Shown piece by piece: positions 26,473 to 35,104 of a stretch of DNA of 64,000 bases (within the stretch, counting starts at the first letter, position 1; each line of letters starts with the position of its first letter). The stretch is from Amycolatopsis iheyensis (lineage in GTDB: Bacteria; Actinomycetota; Actinomycetes; Mycobacteriales; Pseudonocardiaceae), in assembly GCF_024703995.1 (NCBI RefSeq), contig NZ_JAMXQV010000001.1, forward strand, positions 248,001-312,000, written 5' to 3'. The position numbers and the translations under genes are program-made. Under the pieces are notes generated by a model. That model saw nothing but the letters and a program-made list of their open reading frames with translations, made no database searches and was not told the DNA's origin.

Positions 26473-27374
26473 CCACACCGAAATTCAGCCGCGGCACGTT
26501 GAACACGTTCGCCTCGCCCGAGCAGATGAGCCAGGTCAGCAAGGCCCTGCACGGCGTCGGCCGCAAGCTCGCGCTCGTGCCGACCATGGGCGCGCTGCAC
26601 GCCGGGCACCGCGAGCTGATCCGCCGCGCGAAGCGGCTGCCGAACAACGTCGTGGCCACCTCGATCTTCGTCAACCCGCTGCAGTTCGGCGAGGGCGAGG
26701 ACTTCGAGGCCTACCCGCGGCCGCTGGAGAACGATCTGGCCGTGCTGGGCGAGGACGGCGTCGAAATCGCGTTCACGCCGAGCGCCGACGCGCTTTACGG
26801 CGAAGGCGCGGCGGTCACCGTGCACCCCGGGCCGCTCGGCGAGGAGCTGGAGGGTGCGGTCCGGCCCGGCCACTTCGCCGGCGTGCTCACCGTCGTCGCG
26901 AAGCTGTTCAACCTGCTTCGCCCGGACTATGCGCTCTTCGGCGAGAAGGACTACCAGCAGCTGGTCCTGATCAAGCGGATGGTGCGGGACCTGAACATCG
27001 ACACGCACGTGATCGGCGTGCCGACGGTGCGGGAGCAGGACGGGCTGGCGTTGTCGTCGCGCAACGTCTACCTGACGCCTGAACAGCGCGAAGACGCCAT
27101 TGTCCTGTCGGCCGCCCTCACCGCGGGGGCGTTCGTCGGGCGGGACGGCGCCGAGGCGGTCCTCGAGACCGCGTGGAAGACCCTCGCCGCGCGGCCCGCG
27201 GTCGAGGTGGATTACCTGGAGTTGAGGGGAACCGACCTCGGGCCCGCGCCCGTCGACGGTGAGGCACGACTGTTGATCGCGGCCCGGGTGGGGAGTACCC
27301 GGCTGATCGACAACGTCCCGGTGTTGCTCGGCGCCGCTGTCGAGCACCCGGAGCGGCTGGACGCAGGGGAATAG
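26469..27374 (+). CDS. panC: Pantothenate synthetase
   Basis: Joins pantoate and beta-alanine using ATP to make pantothenate. 301 residues with PTMGALHAGH (HIGH-like ATP motif), FVNPLQFG, GEKDYQQL and the KMSKS-equivalent SSRNVYL, all intact. GTG start overlaps the DUF2520 stop by four bases; panD follows nine bases after the stop. Together DUF2520-panC-panD-coaX forms a vitamin B5/CoA operon. Confidence 0.96.
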   Translation: MTTPKFSRGTLNTFASPEQMSQVSKALHGVGRKLALVPTMGALHAGHRELIRRAKRLPNNVVATSIFVNPLQFGEGEDFEAYPRPLENDLAVLGEDGVEIAFTPSADALYGEGAAVTVHPGPLGEELEGAVRPGHFAGVLTVVAKLFNLLRPDYALFGEKDYQQLVLIKRMVRDLNIDTHVIGVPTVREQDGLALSSRNVYLTPEQREDAIVLSAALTAGAFVGRDGAEAVLETAWKTLAARPAVEVDYLELRGTDLGPAPVDGEARLLIAARVGSTRLIDNVPVLLGAAVEHPERLDAGE

Positions 27375-27383
27375 GAGTCCACT

Positions 27384-27881
27384 ATGTACCGCACCATGCT
27401 CAAGTCGAAGATCCACCGGGTCACCGTGACCCAGGCCGACCTGCACTACGTCGGCTCGGTCACCGTCGACCAGGACCTGATGGAGGCCGCGGACCTGCTG
27501 CCCGGCGAACAGGTGTCCATTGTGGACGTCACCAACGGCGCCCGGCTCGAGACCTACGTCATCAAGGGCGAGCGCGGCAGCGGCGTGCTCGGCATCAACG
27601 GCGCAGCGGCGCACCTGGTGCACCCGGGCGACCTGGTCATCCTCATTTCGTACGGCCAGATGGACGACGCCGAAGCGGCGACGTACGAGCCGCGCGTGGT
27701 GTTCGTCGACGCGGACAACCGGATCGTCCACCGGCACGCCGACCCCGGCTACGCGCCGGAGGGGTCCGGGCTGCTGTCCGGCACGGTGACGCTGCCGCCG
27801 GAGGACGACACGGCGGTGTTCCCGGTCGCGGAGACGGCGGACGCCCGCCGGCTCGACGCGCTGCTGCACGCGGAAAGCTGA
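27384..27881 (+). CDS. panD: Aspartate 1-decarboxylase (pyruvoyl enzyme)
   Basis: Makes beta-alanine from aspartate. 165 residues, longer than the E. coli enzyme (126) because of an acidic C-terminal extension seen in actinobacteria. The self-cleavage site is Gly24-Ser25 in HYVGSVTVD, generating the pyruvoyl group. The C-terminal extension matters in mycobacteria as a site linked to pyrazinamide/pyrazinoic acid susceptibility. RBS AGGAG precedes the ATG. Confidence 0.96.
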   Translation: MYRTMLKSKIHRVTVTQADLHYVGSVTVDQDLMEAADLLPGEQVSIVDVTNGARLETYVIKGERGSGVLGINGAAAHLVHPGDLVILISYGQMDDAEAATYEPRVVFVDADNRIVHRHADPGYAPEGSGLLSGTVTLPPEDDTAVFPVAETADARRLDALLHAES

Positions 27882-27886
27882 CCCGC

Positions 27887-28663
27887 TTGCTCCTCACCGT
27901 CGACGTCGGCAACACGAACATCGTGCTGGGCCTGTACTCCGGCAGCACGCTCGTCGGGGACTGGCGGATGCGCACGGACGCCCGCATGACGGCCGACGAG
28001 CTGGCGTTGACGGTGCGCGGCCTGCTGGGCCCGCACGCGGACGCGGTCACGGGGATCAGTGCCCTGTCGACGGTCCCGGCGGTGCTGCGCGAGCTGCGGG
28101 TGATGCTTTCGCGGTACTACGCGCGGGTGCCGAAGATCGTGGTGGAGCCGGGGGTGCGCACGGGAGTGGCGCTGCTGGTGGACAACCCGAAGGAGGTGGG
28201 CGCCGACCGCCTGGTGAACACGCTGGCGGCGCACCACCTCCACAGCACGGCGTGCGTGGTGGTCGACTTCGGCACTTCGACCAACGTGGACGCGATCTCG
28301 GCGCGCGGCGAGTTCCTGGGCGGCGCGTTCGCACCCGGGATCGAGATTTCGGTGGACGCGCTGGCGTTGCGCGCGGCGGCGCTGCGGAAGGTCGAGCTGG
28401 TGCCGCCGCGATCGGTGATCGGGAAGAACACCGTGGAGTGCCTCCAGTCGGGGATCCTGTACGGGTTCGCCGGGCAGGTGGACGGGCTGGTGAAGCGGAT
28501 CGTCCGCGAGCTGTCCCCCGGCGGGACGGAACCGGTCGCGGTGCTGGCGACCGGCGGGCTGGCACCGCTGGTGATCGGCGAGTCGGAGACGATCACCGAC
28601 CACGTGCCGGACTTGACTTTGCTCGGGCTGCGGCTGGTCTTCGAGCGCAACATCCGGCCTTGA
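27887..28663 (+). CDS. coaX: Type III pantothenate kinase
   Basis: Phosphorylates pantothenate, the first step of CoA synthesis; type III enzymes are not feedback-inhibited by CoA. 258 residues in the ASKHA fold, with phosphate motif DVGNTN at the N-terminus and DFGTSTNVD in the middle. The start is a rare TTG at 27887, five bases after the panD stop; it gives the conserved MLLTVDVGNTN opening. Last gene of the pantothenate operon. Confidence 0.95.
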   Translation: MLLTVDVGNTNIVLGLYSGSTLVGDWRMRTDARMTADELALTVRGLLGPHADAVTGISALSTVPAVLRELRVMLSRYYARVPKIVVEPGVRTGVALLVDNPKEVGADRLVNTLAAHHLHSTACVVVDFGTSTNVDAISARGEFLGGAFAPGIEISVDALALRAAALRKVELVPPRSVIGKNTVECLQSGILYGFAGQVDGLVKRIVRELSPGGTEPVAVLATGGLAPLVIGESETITDHVPDLTLLGLRLVFERNIRP

Positions 28664-28688
28664 GTCCGGAAGAAGTGCCGGAGCCGCC

Positions 28689-29093
28689 TCAGCCGCGGGC
28701 CAGCCGCCGTCGCTCCAGCGCGTACCCCAGCGCCGTCAACGCCAACGCCGGGAAAGCCACCTTGGCCTGGGGAAACCGCGCCTCACCGGGCGGGTCGACC
28801 GCCTTCGACCCCGGATAAGCCAGCGCCGAAATCTGCGTCACCCAGTACAGCGACGCCAGCACCGCCCCCGCGTCCAGGCCCTCGCGGCCCGACGGCGCCC
28901 GCCACAGCTACCACAAGCTCGTGGCTCCCAGCGCCAGCCCCAGGCTCATCGTCTGGCCGTTGTGGAACTTCGCGTGGGGTGGCCACGCCGGGTTCTTCAC
29001 GTGGGTTTCGTTCCAGTCGGCGCGATAGGGGCCGACCGCCGTCACCAAAGACACCACCGAAATCAGGGCCCGGCCCAGGGATTTGCTCCGCAT
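28689..29093 (-). pseudogene. Small membrane protein gene interrupted by an in-frame amber codon (DUF6640-like)
   Basis: Reading from ATG 29093, 61 codons (start MRSKSLGRAL, with WNETHVKNPAWPPHAKFHN and QTMSLGLALG) end in TAG at 28908-28910. The same frame continues without a break for another 72 codons with two hydrophobic helices to a TGA at 28689-28691. The segment around the stop reads LW-stop-LWR, so a TGG-to-TAG change is the simplest explanation. The N-terminal half resembles DUF6640-type membrane proteins as I recall them. It is either a recent pseudogene or a sequencing error. Confidence 0.75.
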
Positions 29094-29126
29094 GACCGCA
29101 GTATCGAACTTCCACCTTGCTGGAGG

Positions 29127-29432
29127 TCAAGGCAGCAGTTTCAACCCGATCACGCCCGCGACGATCAGCACGAGACACGTGATCCGCGCCGCCGTCGCGG
29201 AGTCGCCCAGTGCGACCATCCCGTACAGCGCCGTGCCGATCGTGCCGATGCCGACCCAGACCGCGTAGCCCGTGCCGAGCGGGATCGTCCGCAGCGCGTA
29301 CGCCAGGCCCGCCATGCTCAGCGCCAGCGCCACCACGAACGTGACCACCGCCGCCGGCCGGAAGAAGCCCTTCAGCGACGCGGCCCAGACGGTTTCCAGG
29401 ATTCCGGACAGGACGAGGACGACCCAAGACAT
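29127..29432 (-). CDS. SMR-family guanidinium exporter (Gdx/SugE type)
   Basis: 101-residue, four-helix small multidrug resistance protein acting as a dual-topology dimer in the membrane. The essential glutamate lies in SGILETVWAASLK and the signature GTGYAVWVGIGTIGT is present. The ETxWA pattern is that of the Gdx subgroup, which exports guanidinium in exchange for protons. The upstream mRNA carries a guanidine-III riboswitch, which supports guanidinium as the true substrate rather than quaternary ammonium drugs. Confidence 0.93.
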   Translation of the reverse strand: MSWVVLVLSGILETVWAASLKGFFRPAAVVTFVVALALSMAGLAYALRTIPLGTGYAVWVGIGTIGTALYGMVALGDSATAARITCLVLIVAGVIGLKLLP

Positions 29433-29463
29433 GACGAGCCCTTTCGCAGTGTTTTGAGGCACT

Positions 29464-29503
29464 GCGTCGTCTTGTCCTGACCGGGTACGACGCGCTCGTC
29501 CGG
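29464..29503 (-). promoter_or_regulatory. Guanidine-III riboswitch (ykkC-III) upstream of the exporter
   Basis: On the minus strand the 40 bases from 29503 to 29464 closely follow the class III guanidine aptamer: CCGGACGAG, then CGTACCCGGTCAGGACAAG, then the closing GACGACGC. The pseudoknot strands ACCCGG/CCGG and the P1 pair GCGTCGT/ACGACGC are visible. About 30 bases remain to the start codon, including a stem GCAGTG/CACTGC (about 29440-29465), a likely expression platform near the RBS. Confidence 0.92.
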
Positions 29504-29559
29504 AACCTTCCGTGAAGGTCACTTCCGAAGCTAGCACGCCGCCGGTGACAAAGAATGTC

Positions 29560-30312
29560 TCACCGGCGGCGGGCGCGGAGGGCCAGCGTCTGCAACGGGA
29601 GGTCGAACTCGCCGTTCGCCGTCGCCGGATTCGACGCGAGGAACTCGCGCAGCCGCGTCAACAACGCCTGCCGCTTCTCCGGGGTCGAGACGATCACGAG
29701 CGAATACGTGGCGATCGTTTCCAGCAGGCTCTCGGCCGTGCGGCGTTGCACATGGCGAAACCGATCGCTTTCGAACATCTCGAACGCAGGGTGCTCGAAC
29801 TGGCGCAAATCGTCGGTCGCCGCCGGGCGGCGGGCGCCGTCGCGGCCGAGTGCGGTGTACTCCGCGACCCACGGCACCGATTCGTCTTCGTAGTTCCACA
29901 TCGGCACCAGCACGCCACCGGGCCGCAGCACGCGGCCGATCTCCGTCATCGCCGCCGGGACGTCGAACCAATGGAACGCCTGGCCGACGAAAACCGCGTC
30001 GACCGCGGCGTCGGGCAACGGGATCCGTTCCGCCCGGCCCGCCAGCGACGTCGCCGACGGCACCACCCGGCCCAGTTCGGCGCGCATTTCCGGGTCGGGC
30101 TCGACCGCCGTGACGGCCAGCCCGAGTTCGGCCAGACCGAGGGTGAGCTTGCCCGTTCCGGCACCCAGATCGAGCACGTGACGCGGTGTTCTCCTCGCCC
30201 CCGAAAGGCCCCACTCGATCGCCTCCCGCGGGTAATCGGGCCGGTGCTCGGCGTACGCGGCCGCTCGGCTGCCGAAGGAGGAAGCGCGCTCGGCGCGTGT
30301 GGGATCACTCAC
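29560..30312 (-). CDS. Class I SAM-dependent methyltransferase
   Basis: 250 residues. SAM motif I VLDLGAGTGKLTLGLAELG is followed by VEPDPEM (acidic ribose-binding residue), then AERIPLPDAAVDAVFVGQAFHWF, the Methyltransf_11/ubiE-like signature. Substrate unknown. GTG 30312 (VSDPTRAERASSFGSRA) was chosen as it gives the usual family opening; the frame stays open upstream without a better start. It is divergent from lysS, separated by 77 bases. Confidence 0.9.
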   Translation of the reverse strand: MSDPTRAERASSFGSRAAAYAEHRPDYPREAIEWGLSGARRTPRHVLDLGAGTGKLTLGLAELGLAVTAVEPDPEMRAELGRVVPSATSLAGRAERIPLPDAAVDAVFVGQAFHWFDVPAAMTEIGRVLRPGGVLVPMWNYEDESVPWVAEYTALGRDGARRPAATDDLRQFEHPAFEMFESDRFRHVQRRTAESLLETIATYSLVIVSTPEKRQALLTRLREFLASNPATANGEFDLPLQTLALRARRR

Positions 30313-30389
30313 CCGGCCCAGGTTAATCGAGGGAAAGGAAAGGTAATCCGGTTGGCGTAGCGCGTGGCCGGGTTCGTACCCTATGGGCC

Positions 30390-31901
30390 ATGACCGAAAA
30401 CCCCGCTTCCACCAGCGAGCCCGCCGAAGACGAACTGCCCGAGCAGATGCGGGTGCGCCGGGAGAAGCGCGACCGGATCCTCGCCGAAGGGATCGATCCC
30501 TACCCGGTCGAGGTGCCCCGCACGCATTCGCTCGCCGAGGTGCGCGCGGCACACGAGGGCCTGCCCGTCGACACCGCCACCGGCGACGTCGTCGGCGTCA
30601 CCGGCCGGGTCATGTTCCTGCGGAACACCGGCAAGCTGTGCTTCGCGAGCCTGCGCGAGGGCGACGGCACCGAGCTGCAGGCCATGATCAGCCTGGCGAA
30701 GGTCGGGGAAGACGCGCTCGCGGCGTGGAAGTCCGATGTCGACCTCGGCGACCACGTCTTCGTGCAGGGCGAGGTCATCACGTCCAAGCGCGGCGAGCTG
30801 TCCGTGATGGCCGACGCCTGGCGCATCACGTCGAAGGCGCTGCGCCCGCTGCCCAACGCCTTCAAGGACCTGGCCGAGGAGACGCGGATCCGCCAGCGCT
30901 ACGTCGACCTCATCATGCGCCCGAAGGCGCGGGACGTCGTGCGCACGCGCGCCGGCGTGGTCCGGTCGCTGCGGGAGTCGTTCCACCGCCGCGGGTTCAC
31001 CGAGGTCGAGACGCCGATGCTGCAGACGCTGCACGGCGGCGCCGCGGCGCGTCCGTTCGTCACGCACTCGAACGCGTTCGACCTGGAGCTGTTCCTGCGG
31101 ATCGCGCCGGAGCTGTACCTCAAGCGCTGCGTCGTCGGCGGGATCGAGAAGGTCTTCGAGATCAACCGCAACTTCCGGAACGAGGGCAGCGACTCTTCGC
31201 ACTCGCCGGAGTTCGCGATGCTCGAGTACTACGAGGCCTACGCGACCTACGACACGAATGCGGTGATGACCCGCGAGGTGATCCAGGAGGCCGCGCAGGC
31301 GGTGCTGGACACCCAGGTCGTCACCCTGCCCGACGGTTCGGAGTACGACCTCTCCGGCGAATGGACCACACTCGGAATGTACGAGTCGTTGTCCGATTCC
31401 CTCGGTGAAGAGGTGACGCCGGAGACGCCCGCCGCCAAACTGCACGGATTCGCGCAGGCCAGGGGCCTGGAAGTGGATCCGAAGCTCGGCCACGGGAAGC
31501 TCGTCGAGGAACTGTGGGAACACCTCGTCGGAGATCACCTGCACGCCCCGACGTTTGTCCGTGATTTTCCGCTGGAGACGTCGCCATTGACGCGGGAGCA
31601 CCGCTCGCGCCCCGGCGTGGCCGAGAAGTGGGACCTCTACGTGCGCGGATTCGAACTCGCCACCGGATACTCGGAGCTGGTCGATCCGGCCGTCCAACGG
31701 GAACGGCTCACCGAACAGTCCCGGCTGGCGGCGCAGGGCGATAGCGAAGCCATGCGGCTCGACGAGGATTTCCTCCGTGCCCTGGAGTACGGAATGCCGC
31801 CGAGCGGCGGCGTCGGAATGGGGATCGACCGGCTCCTCATGGCGCTGACCGGTCTCGGTATCCGGGAGACGATCCTCTTCCCGCTCGTGCGGCCGGAATA
31901 A
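30390..31901 (+). CDS. lysS: Lysyl-tRNA synthetase, class II
   Basis: Charges tRNA-Lys. 503 residues: N-terminal anticodon-binding OB fold (about 60-170), then the class II core with motif 1 ([11 protein letters not shown]), motif 2 ([18 protein letters not shown]) and motif 3 ([15 protein letters not shown]). No extra MprF-like membrane domain is present. It precedes lsr2 and clpC1 in the same order as M. tuberculosis Rv3598c-Rv3596c. A short hairpin follows the stop. Confidence 0.97.
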   Translation: MTENPASTSEPAEDELPEQMRVRREKRDRILAEGIDPYPVEVPRTHSLAEVRAAHEGLPVDTATGDVVGVTGRVMFLRNTGKLCFASLREGDGTELQAMISLAKVGEDALAAWKSDVDLGDHVFVQGEVITSKRGELSVMADAWRITSKALRPLPNAFKDLAEETRIRQRYVDLIMRPKARDVVRTRAGVVRSLRESFHRRGFTEVETPMLQTLHGGAAARPFVTHSNAFDLELFLRIAPELYLKRCVVGGIEKVFEINRNFRNEGSDSSHSPEFAMLEYYEAYATYDTNAVMTREVIQEAAQAVLDTQVVTLPDGSEYDLSGEWTTLGMYESLSDSLGEEVTPETPAAKLHGFAQARGLEVDPKLGHGKLVEELWEHLVGDHLHAPTFVRDFPLETSPLTREHRSRPGVAEKWDLYVRGFELATGYSELVDPAVQRERLTEQSRLAAQGDSEAMRLDEDFLRALEYGMPPSGGVGMGIDRLLMALTGLGIRETILFPLVRPE

Positions 31902-31912
31902 CCCGGCCGTGT

Positions 31913-31933
31913 GGGATAGCCGTCGGTTATCCC
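31913..31933 (+). terminator. Small hairpin after lysS
   Basis: GGGATAGCC (31913-31921) pairs with GGTTATCCC (31925-31933) around three bases, with one G-U pair. It lies 12 bases after the lysS stop and before the lsr2 promoter region. Confidence 0.5.
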
Positions 31934-32047
31934 AATGAGATTTGCGCTGCCCTCCCGAAGCGGGTATCAATGTTCTAGACAAAGTCTTCTGTCCCGGGGC
32001 TCGCCCCGTAACCAGATCATTGAGCAAGTCCCCGCAGGAGGAATCGG

Positions 32048-32398
32048 ATGGCACAGAAGGTGCTCGTCTCGCTGGTCGACGACCTGGACGGCAGTGAGGC
32101 GGAAGAGACCGTCGAGTTCGGTTTGGACGGAGTCAGCTACCAGATCGACCTCTCCTCGGAAAACGCCGAGGAGTTGCGGGACGCCCTCGCCCAGTATGTC
32201 GAGCACGCCCGTCGCGCGGGTGGCCGCAAGCGTGCTTCGGTGCGCCCGGTCGCGGGTAAGGGTTCGGCCCGCCCGGCCGCCGTCGACCGGGAACAGAACC
32301 AGGCCATTCGGGCGTGGGCCCGCAAGAGCGGTTACGCGGTTTCGGACCGGGGCCGGATCCCGTCCGAGGTCGTCGAGGCGTACCACAAGAAGAACTGA
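32048..32398 (+). CDS. lsr2: Nucleoid-associated protein Lsr2
   Basis: H-NS-like protein that binds AT-rich DNA, bridges it and silences acquired genes in actinobacteria. 116 residues: N-terminal oligomerisation domain ([28 protein letters not shown]) and C-terminal DNA-binding domain with [19 protein letters not shown], where RGR is the AT-hook-like minor-groove contact. GCAGGAGGA lies just before the ATG. The region upstream (31934-32047) holds its promoter and is relatively AT-rich for this window. Confidence 0.97.
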   Translation: MAQKVLVSLVDDLDGSEAEETVEFGLDGVSYQIDLSSENAEELRDALAQYVEHARRAGGRKRASVRPVAGKGSARPAAVDREQNQAIRAWARKSGYAVSDRGRIPSEVVEAYHKKN

Positions 32399-32496
32399 GG
32401 GTTTTTCGGGCCGGCGCGCACGACGCCGATCGCGGGTCGCTGACCTGCGTCGTCCGGCGGGCGGCCCGGGACTTCCCGAAGCGGGGTTTGGCGGAG

Positions 32497-32528
32497 GCCG
32501 CCGGGCGAATTCGCCCGGCGGCTTTCTT
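32497..32528. terminator. Perfect 26-bp palindrome between lsr2 and the convergent AraC gene
   Basis: 32497-32522 is self-complementary around GAATTC and is followed by TTTCTT on the plus strand, so it can end lsr2 transcription. The minus-strand AraC gene stops at its edge. Confidence 0.75.
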
Positions 32529-33361
32529 CATGTCCGGTCGCTGTCCGGTTCCGGTTCGGCGGCCGCCCGCGCCGTTCGGGTGTACTCGGCGGGCGACTGG
32601 CCCGTCACGGTCCGGAAATCACGGATGAAGTGCGACTGGTCGCTATAGCCCAGCCGGACCGCCAGACCGGCGTAATCCGGGTCGCCTTCCGTGGCGATCC
32701 GCTGCGCGGCGTCGTTGAGGCGGTATATCCGGATCGCCCACTTGGGTGGGCAGCCGACGTGTTCGGCGAACAACCGCTGCACCGCGCGGGTGGTTAGTCC
32801 AGTATCCGCGCACAGTTGCGCCACCCGGGTAATTCCGGGATCGTGCGCGATTGATTCGACGGCCTCGACGGCTCGGCGCGCGGCCGGGGACAGGCGCACC
32901 GGTTTTGCGATCAGCAAGTTGTCGATCGCACGGACCATTTGCGCGTCGTCGGCCGCGGTCCGCACCGATTCCGCGGCGTCGATCGCCGTTGGCCCGAAAA
33001 CGTCCGTGAGCGGGACAGCGCGGTCGGCGATGTCACTCACCGAGCGGCCGAGGAACGCGCGGAAGCTACCCGGCCGGAAACGCACGCCGAGGCCTTGGAC
33101 GCGGCCTTCGAGGCGGTGGGAAAAGACGTCACGGCCCGGGCCGTGGACGCCGGAGGCGCCGGGGAAGAACGTGACGTGCACCGCGAGGTTCGGCAGCACG
33201 CGTTGTTCGTGGGCCGGTTTGCCGCGCAGGTCCCAGCGCAGCACCCAGTGGTAGTCGACGAATTCGGCCAGCTCGGGGGCCGGCGCGTGCCGCGTCAGCG
33301 TGAACATCGTGCGCGCCGTGGCCTCGGCCACGATGCCGCGCGGGATCCGGTGCTCGCCCAC
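32528..33361 (-). CDS. AraC-family transcriptional regulator
   Basis: 277 residues with an N-terminal DUF6597-like sensor half (LTRHAPAPELAEFVDYHWVLRWDL, HEQRVLPNLAVHVTF) and a C-terminal pair of helix-turn-helices (VAQLCADTGLTTRAVQRLFAEHVG and IATEGDPDYAGLAVRLGYSDQSHFIRDF...GQSPAEY). GTG 33361 is preferred because the preceding PRGIV stretch is usually part of this type of protein; ATG 33307 is an alternative. It is divergent from the TIGR03086-type gene 63 bases away, which it may control. Ligand unknown. Confidence 0.9.
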   Translation of the reverse strand: MGEHRIPRGIVAEATARTMFTLTRHAPAPELAEFVDYHWVLRWDLRGKPAHEQRVLPNLAVHVTFFPGASGVHGPGRDVFSHRLEGRVQGLGVRFRPGSFRAFLGRSVSDIADRAVPLTDVFGPTAIDAAESVRTAADDAQMVRAIDNLLIAKPVRLSPAARRAVEAVESIAHDPGITRVAQLCADTGLTTRAVQRLFAEHVGCPPKWAIRIYRLNDAAQRIATEGDPDYAGLAVRLGYSDQSHFIRDFRTVTGQSPAEYTRTARAAAEPEPDSDRT

Positions 33362-33424
33362 GCGCTCACGGTAGCTGTCGCATTTCTTCAAGACGGCTTC
33401 GCGGCTCCCGGGTTGGATCGCGGG

Positions 33425-33994
33425 ATGACTGCCTCGCTCGTCCGGCCCGCCGCGGCCGAGTTCCTCCGGGTCGCCCACGCGGTGACCGACCTGTCCGCCC
33501 CCACGCCGTGCTCCGGCTACGACGTCCGCGGACTGCTCAACCACCTTCTCTACTGGGGCCCGTGGCTCGCCGCCGCGGGACGGCGAGAGGACCCGCCGTC
33601 GCCGGCCGCGACCGAGGCGGACGCGGGACTCGTCGGCGACGACTGGCTCGCGGCGCTGGAGAAGCAGACGGAGACCCTGGTGGACGTCTTCGGGACGCCG
33701 TCGGCCTGGGCCGGCGAGACGACGCTGGGCACGGCGCGGATGCCGGCGTCGGTGGTCGGCGACATGGTGCTGGGCGAGTTCGTCCTGCACGGCTGGGACC
33801 TGGCCCGGGCGAGCGGCCAGGAGCTGCGGTGCCCGCCGGAGACGGCGACAGCGGTGTTCGAGTCGGCCGTCGCGATGGGTGAGCAGGCGCGGTCGATGGG
33901 TGTTTACGGCCCGGCTGTCGATGTGTCGGGGGAGGCGTTGCCGCTGCAGCGGGCGCTCGGTGCCGCCGGGCGCGATCCGGCCTGGCCGCGCTGA
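33425..33994 (+). CDS. TIGR03086-like protein with mycothiol maleylpyruvate isomerase N-terminal (DinB-like) fold
   Basis: 189 residues. The N-terminus (RVAHAVTDLSAPTPCSGYDVRGLLNHLLYW) is the metal-binding DinB/MDMPI helix bundle, and GEFVLHGWDLARASG supplies the HxWDLA motif with a histidine ligand. Members of this family use or are linked to mycothiol, but most have no known reaction. Its last 91 bases overlap the convergent FhuF-like gene. Confidence 0.85.
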   Translation: MTASLVRPAAAEFLRVAHAVTDLSAPTPCSGYDVRGLLNHLLYWGPWLAAAGRREDPPSPAATEADAGLVGDDWLAALEKQTETLVDVFGTPSAWAGETTLGTARMPASVVGDMVLGEFVLHGWDLARASGQELRCPPETATAVFESAVAMGEQARSMGVYGPAVDVSGEALPLQRALGAAGRDPAWPR

Positions 33995-34752
33995 GCCGTT
34001 CGCGGGCAACCGTCGCACTCCTGCTCGCCCGGGAGCAGGTACGAGAAGCAGCAGTTCTGCCGACGGCGGGTCCACTGGCGCTCGACCAGGCGCAACGTCG
34101 ACGCCGAGGTCAGCGGCGGGTACCGCGCGTCGAGCACCAGCGCCGCGTCGGCCATGCCCGCGCCCTCGGCCGACGGCGTGCCGCCCTCCCGGCCTGCGCT
34201 CCACAGCGCGTTCTCCAGCGCGTCCGTCGCCGCCGCCCAGAGGGTTCGGGGGCCGAAGCGGCTCAGCGGTCCATACGCCTGGACGAACCGGGCCGCGTGG
34301 GCCGTGTAGCGGGCGCGCAGGACCGCCGCCAGCGCTCGCTCGTCGCGGACCGTCGTCGCGCCCGAGGTGGCCGAAGCGGGGTCGGTCGGGAGGCAGCAGA
34401 AACCGGTGCCGAGCACGGCCAGGCCGTCCGGGTACGGCTGGCCGTCGCCCAGGTGGAAGGCCAGGTCTTCGGGCCGGAGCGAGGGCACCCGCCGCTCGTG
34501 GTGCAGCAGCTGTGCGCCCACCTGTGCGGGTACGTGCAGGTACCACGCGACCAGGTACGCGTCGGCGGTCCGGGACGGCGCTTCGTCGAACTCGCGCAGC
34601 AGCCAGCCCGACAGCCGCGTCCGCCACTCGTCCAGGTCCGAAAGGGCCGCTGAGCAGCGGGTCCAGCCCGAAGGGACGTCGTGGCGCAGCGCGAGGCGCC
34701 GCAGCGACGCGCTCAGGCCGTCGCCGAGTTCGCGGGTGCGCTGCTGGTTCAC
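33904..34752 (-). CDS. FhuF-like (2Fe-2S) protein, probable siderophore-iron reductase
   Basis: 282 residues. Near the C-terminus NCCFSYLLPGEQECDGCPRT gives the CC-x10-C-x2-C cysteine pattern that binds the 2Fe-2S cluster in FhuF-type ferric-siderophore reductases. GTG 34752 has GGGAGG six bases upstream. An iron box sits 19 bases before the start, so it should be repressed by IdeR/DmdR when iron is ample. The C-terminal 30 residues after the cysteine motif overlap the convergent TIGR03086-type gene by 91 bases and look non-conserved, perhaps a run-on after loss of an earlier stop. Confidence 0.83.
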   Translation of the reverse strand: MNQQRTRELGDGLSASLRRLALRHDVPSGWTRCSAALSDLDEWRTRLSGWLLREFDEAPSRTADAYLVAWYLHVPAQVGAQLLHHERRVPSLRPEDLAFHLGDGQPYPDGLAVLGTGFCCLPTDPASATSGATTVRDERALAAVLRARYTAHAARFVQAYGPLSRFGPRTLWAAATDALENALWSAGREGGTPSAEGAGMADAALVLDARYPPLTSASTLRLVERQWTRRRQNCCFSYLLPGEQECDGCPRTAQRGQAGSRPAAPSARCSGNASPDTSTAGP

Positions 34753-34770
34753 CGCCGTCCTCCCGATTGT

Positions 34771-34791
34771 GATTAGGCGTGCCTAACCTAA
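34771..34791 (-). promoter_or_regulatory. IdeR/DmdR iron box before the FhuF-like gene
   Basis: On the minus strand TTAGGTTAGGCACGCCTAAT closely matches the actinobacterial IdeR/DmdR consensus (TTAGGTTAGGCTAACCTAA), with the dyad TTAGGC/GCCTAA spaced as expected. It lies between the probable promoter and the RBS of the FhuF-like gene. Confidence 0.85.
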
Positions 34792-35104
34792 CAGGATCCG
34801 CCGATCGGGTGGTCGTCGCCGCCGGGTCTCCCAGGGTGCGGGCTGTTCGCGGTGAGCGGACACCGCGCGAACGGCGGAATCCGAGCGGCCGCCCGTTCGT
34901 TGTGCTCGACGTAAAGGTGCAGGGCAACCTGAAGATGGGCGCACCCGGAGGAACGCACGTCCGGGTGCGGAAAAGGCCACGAAGAGCCGTAGTGGTACGC
35001 CAGCGCGACCGCTTGGCTACTAGAGTGGTCTCACGGTGCTGAATCCATCGCGGTGAAAGCACGATGGATAACGGGCCGCCGGCGCAGCAGTCGAGGGAGT
35101 GCAC
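34792..35104 (+). promoter_or_regulatory. clpC1 upstream region with a ClgR-like operator
   Basis: About 310 bases with no gene. At 34844-34861 the minus strand reads CGCTCACCGCGAAC, one mismatch from the ClgR box CGCYNANRGCGWWS; ClgR is the known activator of clp genes in actinobacteria. GTTCGCGGTG here also forms an imperfect dyad with CACCGCGCGAAC at 34861-34872. TTGGCTACTAGAGT (about 35012) may hold a -10. AGTCGAGGGAGTG is the clpC1 RBS. Confidence 0.4.
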
